The notes below the pieces were generated by a model. The model was not told the DNA's origin, did not search any database, and worked only from the letters and a program-made list of their open reading frames with translations. Positions 1 to 6,147 of a stretch of DNA of 6,147 nucleotides are shown here, piece after piece; the first letter of the stretch is position 1, and each line of letters begins with the position of its first letter. This DNA is from an uncultured Trueperaceae bacterium (lineage in GTDB: Bacteria; Deinococcota; Deinococci; Deinococcales; Trueperaceae): assembly GCA_937907415.1 (NCBI GenBank), contig CALCHY010000396.1:1-6147 (forward strand), given 5' to 3'. The position numbers and the translations under genes were made by a program.

Positions 1-3000
1 GACAAGAGCTTAGGTTGGATCGCGTCGACGGCCGCCTGTGCCTTGCCGCGATCGAGTGGCGCCAGCGGCACGTCTAGGCGCGACTCGCACGATGTTGGAG
101 TGATGTGCCCGAACGCGCGCAGCGCGAACGGGGTGCCTTCTGGCAGCACCTCGCTGACGAGCGCGGTCAGCGCGCGCTTGGCGGCCGTTATCCGCTGCTC
201 GCCACTTGGCAACTCGCGACCCATCGAGCCACTGGCGTCGAAGATGACCTCGACAGCTGCCTGCGCGGCGCCTGGCGCCGCGCGCACCGCTAGGCTGCCC
301 GGCCCTGGTAGGGGCTCGCTACGGACGTCGAGCGCGAGCGTGTACTGCTTCGGGCGCCGCAGGAGGCACGAGGCGCGGGAGAAGCCAGCGTCGAAGTCGC
401 CGACACCAGCGGCCAAGGCGTAGACGCCTGAGTTGACGTCGGCCCAGTCCTGCATCAGGTCCTGCGCGTAGTCGCTACCTGCCGAGCTGATCTCGAAGGT
501 GAAGATGCGCGGGCGCACGCGCTCGAAGGCGCGCCACAACTCAGGTGTGTACTGGGGGGAGGGCGACTCCGCGTCGGTCATGAACAGTATGGCGCGGGTG
601 CCTTCGCGGTCAGCCAACGCCTTCGTCGCCTCGAGGAGCGCGGTCTCTGACGAGCTCGAGTCAGACTTGCGATCGAACTCGACGATCGCCCGTTGCACGC
701 GCTCAGGATCGGTCGACCAGAAAGGTAGTAGCCACCTGGGGCCAGGGTCGTCGAACGCGAGTAGCTGGGCGGCCTCCCGCTCACCGTCGAGGCCGCTAGC
801 GAAGCTTGCCAACGAGTTGTAGGTGATGGCCTGGTAAGGGTTGACGGAGCCGCTCGTGTCCCAGCTGAACACCACCGTGCGCTTCGGCTCCCACAGGTGT
901 AGGTAGTAGTCGCCAGGCGTCCCGAACAGCGTGAGCACCACACCGTCTCCGACACTGCGCTCGTCGAAGCCGACCCCGCGCCCGTCAGCTCCGACCACCT
1001 CGTAACGGTAGGCGATGGCAGGGTCTCCGCCAAGAGTCAGCTCGAGGTAGTTCTGCCCGGCCGGGATGGTCAGCCTGTACCAGTCCTCATCGACCGCCAC
1101 TTGGACCGTGCCCGTTACCTGGCGACCGACTGTTAGTTGAGCAGCTTGCGCCAGCGAGTCGTTGCCCCCGTCGTCAGCACTCTGCGCCACGCTAGGCGGG
1201 TTCAGATACTCGAATATGGCCGTTGGCGAGTTAGCGCCCCACTCACCGAGCGCAGAGCGGTACTCGGTGTCCGGCGCGCGTTCGATCACGCGCAACACGT
1301 CCGGCGGGTAGTAGTTGCGGCCAAGGGCGCCGTCCGCACCCAACGTGGCCGCTGCCGTGAAGCGCAAGTAGCGCGCCCAGATGGGTTCACTGAAGTCGAG
1401 GGTCGCTAGGCCGGTAGCGTCGCGCTCTAGGTGCCAGTCCGCCACTGGCGCCCACGGTCCGGCCCCACCCGTCAGGCTCACCTCGACGGTCACGTCCGGG
1501 AACATGCTCGCCGGCGTGCCCTGAGCGGAAGCTTCCTCTTGCCACTCGATGCGCGTTACCTGTGCGGCGCGGTTCTCGTGGAAGCCCACTACGAACGTGA
1601 ACGCTCCCGTGTCCCGCAGGTCGACGGTGCTGCCGCGACCGTCGTCCGGCGTGAGCATGGCAGCGCCATAGCTCCCGACGAACGGTTCGCTCCACGCCAC
1701 GTGCCCGCCATTCTCGCGGGCGGCGAGGTTGATCTCGCCGAGTAGGCCGTCCTCGGCTGCGAGGAGCTTCCACTCCCCGAGGTAGGCGTCCTTTCTGTCG
1801 GACTGAGCGCTGACGTAAACGAGCCTCGCGTAGCGCGCCTGAACGGGTGCAGCGAACTCGAACGCCTGTTCTATGCCGGCGGCCTTGAGCACCCCTTGGT
1901 ACGCGCTCGTGAAGTTCGTCCCGTCAAGTGAGGTCTCGATGCGGAAGGCCTTGAGGGAATCGGATCGCTTCGCGTCCGAGCGAGGGTCGAGGGTCGCGCC
2001 CACGAGAGTGACGGCGGCGTCGCCGGCCAAACGGTAGGTCGGCGAGTGGTCTAGCGCCAAGTAGCCACCTGTTGCGGGGCCAACGCGCCCGTCGATGAGC
2101 GCTAGGTCACGGCGCTCGTAGTTGGACTGGCCGTGGATGCCAGCGCCGAAGCTAGTGCGCAGCACGTCGAGTTTGCCGAGCATGCCGTTTGGCAGCGGCC
2201 AGTACGCGGTGGCGCCAACAGGCAGAGCTTCGCACGACAGCGCCGCCTCGATCGCCGCGCTGCTCGCACCCCCTGGGCCGGTCGCCATGACTTCGACGAG
2301 TAACGGCAGGTCGTCGCGCATGTCGCTCGGCAAGTAGGCCTTGACGGCGACGTCGCGACTCTCGCCCGCTGCTAGCGTCAGCTGCGGTTCGAGCACGACG
2401 CGCACGGCAGCGTGGCTGCTCGCCGCTGCCAACGTAAGGTCTTGCGGCGCCGTGCCGCGGTTCTCGACGTGGGCCGTGAGGTTCAGGACTTGCCCCTCGT
2501 ACCAGTAGGCAGCGAGTGCATCCGCCTGCGTGCTTAGGGTTACCGCCACTTCGCTAGCGTCTCGCCGCGGCAGCAACTGGGCGGGATCTGGCTGGCTGCC
2601 GAACTCGACCGTAGCGCTGTAAAGCGAACCGCCGCTGACGCGCAGGTAGGTCTGCTCACCCGCTGGCACGGTCCAACGCCACGGCGTGCCTGCTTTGGAA
2701 TCGCCGCGTTCAGTGAACGACAGGGTGCTCGACTCCGTGCGCAGGTCCGCCCCGATAGCCCGTTCGCTAGCTGTGCCCGTCAGGGTGAGCGTGACGGTCG
2801 TGGGTTCGTCGAAGACGGGCAGCCGGAAGTAGTCATCGTCGTGGTACTCACCAACGCGGCCGTCCCAACGTAGTTCGGTAGGCAGCGCGCTTGCGGTTGC
2901 CCTCGAGTCGTTCGGCTCGGCGTCCACCGGCGGCAGCAGACTACCGGCAAGGGTCATCCTGAGCTGGTAGTACCCGTCCGACTCGACAGCTGGCGCGTTC

Positions 3001-4982
3001 AGGTAGAACGAGTGATCGCCCGCCAGGAAGTTGCGCTCGATCCGGGTGGTGGTGTCGACTGCGTCGGCTGGGTACTCGACCCAACCGGTTTCGGAGAGGT
3101 ACACGTCGATGGGCGGAGCGCCTGAGGGTGGTACGACCTCGATGATCACGTACTGGTCGTCTGCTAGGTAGAAGCGGTAGTAGTCGTCGCTGTCGCCCGT
3201 CAGGCGACCTACGTAGACTTGGCCGGGTACGACGCGCATGGCGCGACTCGGGTCATCGTTCGGCTCCAGCTCCAGCGTGCCTGCCGGCGGAGGCGGGCCC
3301 GGTTCCAGCACTGCGGCAAGGGGCGCTTCGGCGGCAGCAGCCGCCTCCGCGACCGGCGCGCCAGCGGCTGCCGGCGTCAGGGCGTTGTCGCTGGCTGGTG
3401 TCGCCTCGGCCGCGCCGACTTCCACCTCACCCAACGAGATGGCCTTGAGGGCGTACTCACCTGCGTCACCGCGCACCTCGAAGTAGTGCAAGCCTGGCAT
3501 GAGCAAGAGGTCGTCGAGGCGCAGCCGGGCCGAGCCGCGTGCCTGCGCCAGCTTCTCTCCCGAAACGGTCAGCTCGGTCAAGCTCGAGACGCTCGCCCCG
3601 ACCAACTGAACGCGGTAGCGCTGCGCTGCGCCCTCGATCTGTACGGAGTAGACGTCCGACTCTGAGCCAGTGAACTTGCCGCGGACCTGGCCGTTGGCGG
3701 GCAGTGGACTGGCAGACCTGGGGTAATCGTTCGGCTCCAACTCGCCACCGGTTGGCCCGGCGCCTGCCGCAAGCGCCATGCTGTACGTGACGCCGTTGGA
3801 CCCTTCCACCAACAGCTGGTAACTGCCTGCCAGCAACTGCAGGCCAGTGTGGGACACACCTGGGCGCGAGTACATCAACGCGGCACCGGTCTCGTCCTTG
3901 AGGGTATAAGTCAGCTCGTCTGCCGACTCGAACGTCAGGTCGTAGAAGCCGGCGTCGGCGTCCGCTACGTCTATGCGGTAGTAATCGTCGCGGTTCTGCA
4001 CCGTGGCGCGCATGTCGCTGCCTAGCGCGAACACTGTCGCCCGCGCCCAATCGTCGTTCGGCTCCACAGCCACGCCGTCGCCGCGGACTCCTTGTGACTC
4101 GAGGCGCAAGCGGACCATGCCGCTGTCACCAACCACCCTGACCGTGTAATCGCCTGCCTCCAGTCCGAGGCCAGCGAAGCTCACGCGGCCGTTGGCATCA
4201 ACGCTGCCTTGCTGGATGACGCCGGACGGGCCCTCGAGCACCAGCTTGGGCGAGGAACCGTACGCAGCCCACAGGTCCAGGCCCCACACGCGCGCGGCGG
4301 CCTCCTCGTCGATGCTGACACTGACCGCCAGCTCTTCGGTTACCGGCCCGAACCAACCGAACGCACCCGCGTATTCCCTTGGGGCGCCCCCGTCGAAGCG
4401 CTCGTCGCCAGCGCCGTAGCGCAACGTCGTTACCGGCGTCACGTTGACGACGAACTCCCCGGCGGCCCCACTCGTCGCCACGCCCAAGTAGTAGCTGCCA
4501 GGCTGCACGAGGAACTCGCCAGACAGCGCCGCGCCGCCGTTCGGCGTGGTCACGCTTGAGTACTTCTCGACTTGCGTGACGTCCACGCCGTTGTCTGCGA
4601 ACGTCACCTTGAAGAGCTCAACCGTGGTTACGCCGTTGCGCGGACCCTCCACGGCGAGCGTCCAGCGGTGCCTGGCGTGTTTCTCGGTGACCTCCCACCT
4701 GAACGCGTCTTGATCTCCGCTGCCAACGGTGCCCGTGAGGCAGAGGGCGCCGACCTCGTTGAAGCTAGCTGGCGCGATCATGTTCGGCCCTGCGCCCGTC
4801 AACCTCGTCGCAGTGGCCGGCGTGTCGTTCGGCTCGAGCTCATACGTGCACTGCTGCGCTAGCGCGCTGCCCATGGTGGCGATGAAGAGGCTGAACAGTA
4901 CCCGTAGCAAGGCCATGCGCGCTCCTCGCGCGGTTCGCCCCCTGGGCGAGCGCGCTATCCGAGCCGGTCGACTGGCATCCAT
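1..4982 (-). CDS. Large secreted multidomain vWA protein with PPC-like and discoidin-like modules (3' end outside window)
   Basis: One minus-strand frame stays open for 1660 codons to the left edge, so the C-terminus is missing. Residues are numbered from the ATG at 4982. Residues 1-22 are a basic extension. Residues 23-42 are a signal peptide (MALLRVLFSLFIATMG core, cleavage after SALA), so the protein is exported. PPC-like beta-sandwich modules start at E-P-N-D motifs at residues 50, 307, 416, 573 and 689, often followed by D-D-Y-Y/F-R. Residues 522-572 are an Ala/Pro linker. An Ig-like NEW3-type module spans about 812-916. Discoidin-like modules span about 925-1075 and 1080-1250, each ending in L-G-E-W. 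A sixth PPC-like module starts near 1274. The first vWA domain (about 1368-1560) has DTSGS at 1375-1379, T1447 and D1470. The second has DASGSM at 1582-1587 and is cut at 1660. Known vWA domains bind ligands through a metal ion; PPC and discoidin modules are usual in secreted proteins. The ligand is unknown. The start was chosen for its AAGGAGG site; ATG at 4916 is the alternative. Confidence 0.9.
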   Translation of the reverse strand, partial: MDASRPARIARSPRGRTARGARMALLRVLFSLFIATMGSALAQQCTYELEPNDTPATATRLTGAGPNMIAPASFNEVGALCLTGTVGSGDQDAFRWEVTEKHARHRWTLAVEGPRNGVTTVELFKVTFADNGVDVTQVEKYSSVTTPNGGAALSGEFLVQPGSYYLGVATSGAAGEFVVNVTPVTTLRYGAGDERFDGGAPREYAGAFGWFGPVTEELAVSVSIDEEAAARVWGLDLWAAYGSSPKLVLEGPSGVIQQGSVDANGRVSFAGLGLEAGDYTVRVVGDSGMVRLRLESQGVRGDGVAVEPNDDWARATVFALGSDMRATVQNRDDYYRIDVADADAGFYDLTFESADELTYTLKDETGAALMYSRPGVSHTGLQLLAGSYQLLVEGSNGVTYSMALAAGAGPTGGELEPNDYPRSASPLPANGQVRGKFTGSESDVYSVQIEGAAQRYRVQLVGASVSSLTELTVSGEKLAQARGSARLRLDDLLLMPGLHYFEVRGDAGEYALKAISLGEVEVGAAEATPASDNALTPAAAGAPVAEAAAAAEAPLAAVLEPGPPPPAGTLELEPNDDPSRAMRVVPGQVYVGRLTGDSDDYYRFYLADDQYVIIEVVPPSGAPPIDVYLSETGWVEYPADAVDTTTRIERNFLAGDHSFYLNAPAVESDGYYQLRMTLAGSLLPPVDAEPNDSRATASALPTELRWDGRVGEYHDDDYFRLPVFDEPTTVTLTLTGTASERAIGADLRTESSTLSFTERGDSKAGTPWRWTVPAGEQTYLRVSGGSLYSATVEFGSQPDPAQLLPRRDASEVAVTLSTQADALAAYWYEGQVLNLTAHVENRGTAPQDLTLAAASSHAAVRVVLEPQLTLAAGESRDVAVKAYLPSDMRDDLPLLVEVMATGPGGASSAAIEAALSCEALPVGATAYWPLPNGMLGKLDVLRTSFGAGIHGQSNYERRDLALIDGRVGPATGGYLALDHSPTYRLAGDAAVTLVGATLDPRSDAKRSDSLKAFRIETSLDGTNFTSAYQGVLKAAGIEQAFEFAAPVQARYARLVYVSAQSDRKDAYLGEWKLLAAEDGLLGEINLAARENGGHVAWSEPFVGSYGAAMLTPDDGRGSTVDLRDTGAFTFVVGFHENRAAQVTRIEWQEEASAQGTPASMFPDVTVEVSLTGGAGPWAPVADWHLERDATGLATLDFSEPIWARYLRFTAAATLGADGALGRNYYPPDVLRVIERAPDTEYRSALGEWGANSPTAIFEYLNPPSVAQSADDGGNDSLAQAAQLTVGRQVTGTVQVAVDEDWYRLTIPAGQNYLELTLGGDPAIAYRYEVVGADGRGVGFDERSVGDGVVLTLFGTPGDYYLHLWEPKRTVVFSWDTSGSVNPYQAITYNSLASFASGLDGEREAAQLLAFDDPGPRWLLPFWSTDPERVQRAIVEFDRKSDSSSSETALLEATKALADREGTRAILFMTDAESPSPQYTPELWRAFERVRPRIFTFEISSAGSDYAQDLMQDWADVNSGVYALAAGVGDFDAGFSRASCLLRRPKQYTLALDVRSEPLPGPGSLAVRAAPGAAQAAVEVIFDASGSMGRELPSGEQRITAAKRALTALVSEVLPEGTPFALRAFGHITPTSCESRLDVPLAPLDRGKAQAAVDAIQPKLL
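263..283. repeat. 21-base all-GC-arm palindrome inside the vWA gene
   Basis: Arms of 10 bases (263-272 and 274-283) are perfect reverse complements around a single T at 273. It lies in the coding region between the two vWA domains, where the protein reads R-A-A-P-G-A-A-Q, a likely flexible link. It may simply follow from GC-rich Ala/Gly/Arg codons, or form a hairpin in the mRNA. Confidence 0.45.
2908..4835 (-). repeat. Five dispersed E-P-N-D motif copies marking PPC-like modules
   Basis: The same 11 bases (plus strand TCGTTCGGCTC, coding Glu-Pro-Asn-Asp in the minus frame) occur at 4825-4835, 4054-4064, 3727-3737, 3256-3266 and 2908-2918. Spacings are 257, 109, 157 and 116 codons. In known PPC-type proteins this motif opens each beta-sandwich. 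Each module closes with a G-x-Y-x-L-x-V-like strand (for example G-S-Y-Y-L-G at residue 162 and G-S-Y-Q-L-L-V-E-G in the third). The 257-codon first interval includes an extra diverged module ending G-D-Y-T-V-R-V-V-G without its own motif. A weaker sixth copy (G-N-D-S) is at residues 1273-1276. Confidence 0.8.
4917..4955 (-). promoter_or_regulatory. Nested inverted repeats over the second translation start
   Basis: The outer arms, 4917-4924 (GCGCGCTC on the plus strand) and 4948-4955 (GAGCGCGC), are perfect 8-base complements. An inner hairpin pairs 4935-4940 (TCGCCC) with 4944-4949 (GGGCGA) around a 3-base loop. The arms overlap by two bases, so the two stems compete or stack with small adjustments. 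The outer stem would cover part of the GAGGAG site for ATG 4916 and leave AAGGAGG at 4988-4994 free. The pairing is read directly from the sequence; a regulatory effect is inferred. Confidence 0.4.
4922..4927 (-). promoter_or_regulatory. Alternative Shine-Dalgarno site (GAGGAG) before the internal ATG at 4916
   Basis: GAGGAG lies 5 bases before the in-frame ATG at 4916. Starting there gives a textbook signal peptide: a short n-region with one Arg, a hydrophobic core, and SALA before the cleavage point. The site lies partly inside one arm of an 8-base inverted repeat (4917-4924 with 4948-4955), so it may be masked in the folded mRNA. Either or both starts could be used. Confidence 0.4.
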
Positions 4983-5029
4983 CTGCTCCTCCTTGCGCCG
5001 CTACCTTACGGCGCCGATCTTGCCGCGGC
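4983..5029 (-). other. Short intergenic gap joining the two genes
   Basis: These 47 bases separate the upstream TGA from the vWA ATG at 4982. They hold a hairpin with a 6-base stem (4995-5000 with 5009-5014, 8-base loop), with the ribosome binding site directly after it in the direction of transcription. There is no T-run after the stem and no convincing -35/-10 pair, so I see neither a terminator nor a separate promoter. This favours one operon. Confidence 0.55.
4988..4994 (-). promoter_or_regulatory. Strong Shine-Dalgarno site (AAGGAGG) for the vWA gene
   Basis: On the minus strand AAGGAGG lies 5 bases before the ATG at 4982, which is in frame with the long vWA frame. The match to the anti-SD sequence is nearly ideal, which is why 4982 was taken as the start. 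It places 22 Arg-rich residues before the hydrophobic signal peptide. Against it, those 22 codons use CGA, ATA, GGG and GGA more than the body of the gene does, so the extension could be leader RNA. Confidence 0.65.
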
Positions 5030-6147
5030 TCACCCTAGAATGCACGTCGTAGGCGCCTGGAAGCTCATTAGGCGGTCCGCCCACGTGCAGGGGCCACCTA
5101 GAGGCGTGAGCATCGCCGTGCCGAGGCCGATGTCCGACCCTACGAACATCCCGACGGAGACTCCAACTTGCACAGCTGCGGAGGCGCCAGCCAGTGCCCC
5201 GCCCACGGCGAGACCGATGCTCCCGAAGATCACCACGCCAGTAACCATGTCGCACAGACAGATGATCAGGGCGTCGCCGCTTTGGCTAGCACAGATCATG
5301 GCACCTGGAACGGCCAGGACCCCCGCGACGGTAAGGCTGATCTGCCATGGAACGAGGTACTCGAGCGCAGCGTTCCCGTGGCCGCGGCTACCTATCCCGA
5401 GCGTTGTCCCCGTAGCTGGATCGACGCGCCACCAACTGAAGGCCGTGCCGCTAGCAGCGTGGTCGCTAGCGTACACGACCACGTTGCCTGCGGCGAGGTC
5501 ACGTTGCAAGGCTGGCAGTGCCGCATCCGGAGCACCGGACCCTTGTAGTTCAGCCACATCGGTCAGCACCGTCAGCGGCCCCGAGCCGTCCGCGAAGCTA
5601 GAGTAGGCGCTGTCGACCCCTTGAGCGAAACGCTCGACGTACAGGCGCTCGACCATCGTGTCCCACGCGCCGGCAAGGACGGCGTGGTTAGCGTCGCTGA
5701 CGACACCAGACGGGCCAGTCGTGAGGAAACGCCGGCTGCTATGCAAGATGTCGACGCCCAACTCGCCGCCAACCGACTCACCGATCGTCAGCGCCTGCCT
5801 GATCGAGACGACCGTCGGCGCCGCACGGTAACCGGCGCCGCCCGCTACAGGCGCGACCCCCTCGAAGAGCGCCATCAGCAAGAGTTGGTCGCGGCCCTGC
5901 AGGCCGTCGACGCCGTCGATCAGACCGAGGTCCGGGTTCTGTGCCAGCCTCTCGATGGCGTCCAAGTAGCGCAGGCCCTGCTGCACCGAGTCGTCAACGA
6001 GGTAGTCGGTCGGCAACGATGCTCCCGTCACCATGAACTCCATGCTGCTCAATATGCCGTTCAGCAACACGCTCTCGTCGAGCAACTCCGCACCGCCTTG
6101 CACGCGCGCTGCGCCTCCACGGCGGTCGAAGACGTAGCGGCGTTGCC
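5030..6147 (-). CDS. C-terminal part of an unrecognised protein with a WWRVDPATG segment and a Gly/Ala-rich membrane-like tail (5' end outside window)
   Basis: The frame ends at TGA 5030-5032 and is open to the right edge, with 14 codons upstream of the first possible start, GTG at 6103. Residues below count from that GTG (357 residues). Residues 1-205 look globular and soluble, with no signal peptide. WWRVDPATG lies at 224-232, followed by a Gly-rich G-I-G-S-R-G-H-G-N stretch and E-Y. From 253 the chain turns hydrophobic: likely membrane segments at about 253-272 and 278-330, the latter with small-residue G/A spacing like a glycine zipper. Cysteines are at 271, 282, 284, 339 and 354. I recall similar W-R-V-D-P-x-T-G-x-T-L-G segments near the C-termini of large bacterial proteins, some with transglutaminase-like domains, but cannot name the family. 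The missing N-terminus probably holds the main domain. The gene lies 47 bases upstream of the vWA gene on the same strand, so co-transcription is likely. Confidence 0.8.
   Translation of the reverse strand, partial: QRRYVFDRRGGAARVQGGAELLDESVLLNGILSSMEFMVTGASLPTDYLVDDSVQQGLRYLDAIERLAQNPDLGLIDGVDGLQGRDQLLLMALFEGVAPVAGGAGYRAAPTVVSIRQALTIGESVGGELGVDILHSSRRFLTTGPSGVVSDANHAVLAGAWDTMVERLYVERFAQGVDSAYSSFADGSGPLTVLTDVAELQGSGAPDAALPALQRDLAAGNVVVYASDHAASGTAFSWWRVDPATGTTLGIGSRGHGNAALEYLVPWQISLTVAGVLAVPGAMICASQSGDALIICLCDMVTGVVIFGSIGLAVGGALAGASAAVQVGVSVGMFVGSDIGLGTAMLTPLGGPCTWADRLMSFQAPTTCILG

Noticed and set aside
3330..3345. GGCGGC/GCCGCC hairpin in the Ala-rich linker
   Set aside because: Runs of Ala codons in GC-rich DNA readily create such short pairings, and nothing else marks it as functional.
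3466..4050. Minus-strand open frame of 194 codons
   Set aside because: It overlaps the vWA protein in another frame. Its product is Arg-rich and low complexity, while the main frame shows clear PPC-like modules across the same bases.
43..4862. Assorted plus-strand frames of 62-148 codons
   Set aside because: All lie opposite the vWA gene, and have Arg/Ser/Ala-rich products without domains and no operon-like order.
4848..4982. Lipoprotein or Tat signal at the N-terminus of the vWA protein
   Set aside because: Cys45 is preceded by A-Q-Q, not a lipobox. The Arg-rich extension has no twin-arginine pair, so an ordinary signal peptidase I site after SALA fits better.
4995..5014. Intrinsic terminator between the two genes
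   Set aside because: The 6-base GC stem is followed by AAGGAGG rather than a T-run, so it lacks the defining feature.
5040..5606. Plus-strand open frame of 188 codons
   Set aside because: It lies antisense to the upstream gene, whose product has coherent soluble and membrane regions. The plus-strand protein is Pro/Ser/Thr/Arg-rich with no recognisable domain, as expected of a GC-rich shadow frame.
6103..6103. GTG at 6103 as the true start of the upstream gene
   Set aside because: A GGAGG lies 10 bases before it, but the frame stays open to the window edge and the product would begin inside globular sequence with no signal peptide although it ends in membrane-like helices. A longer protein is more likely.

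Overview
The window is GC-rich (roughly two thirds G+C by eye) and codes densely on the minus strand. It holds parts of two genes that look like one transcription unit reading right to left. Both run off the window. The coding style and the mix of secreted beta-sandwich modules with vWA domains would suit Deinococcota or Chloroflexota. That is an impression only, because no marker gene is present.

Right part (5030-6147): the 3' end of a gene whose frame is still open at the right edge. Its product has a globular region with a distinctive WWRVDPATG segment, then a very hydrophobic, Gly/Ala-rich, Cys-containing C-terminus of about 100 residues. I do not recognise the family with certainty.

Junction (4983-5029): a 47-base gap holding a short GC hairpin and a strong AAGGAGG ribosome binding site.

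Left part (1-4982): one uninterrupted minus-strand frame of 1660 codons, with its 3' end beyond the left edge. It encodes a very large exported modular protein. In order it has a basic N-terminal extension, a signal peptide with an ALA cleavage site, a series of PPC-like beta-sandwich modules marked by five exact E-P-N-D motifs, an Ala/Pro linker, an Ig-like (NEW3-type) module, two discoidin-like modules, a sixth PPC-like module and two vWA domains. The second vWA domain is cut by the window edge. Both vWA domains have an intact DxSxS metal-site motif.

The arrangement suggests a membrane-associated protein followed by a very large secreted or surface protein that binds ligands through metal-dependent vWA domains and sugar- or surface-binding modules. 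A shared role is inferred only from adjacency and co-orientation. No RNA gene, mobile element, CRISPR array or plus-strand gene can be supported.
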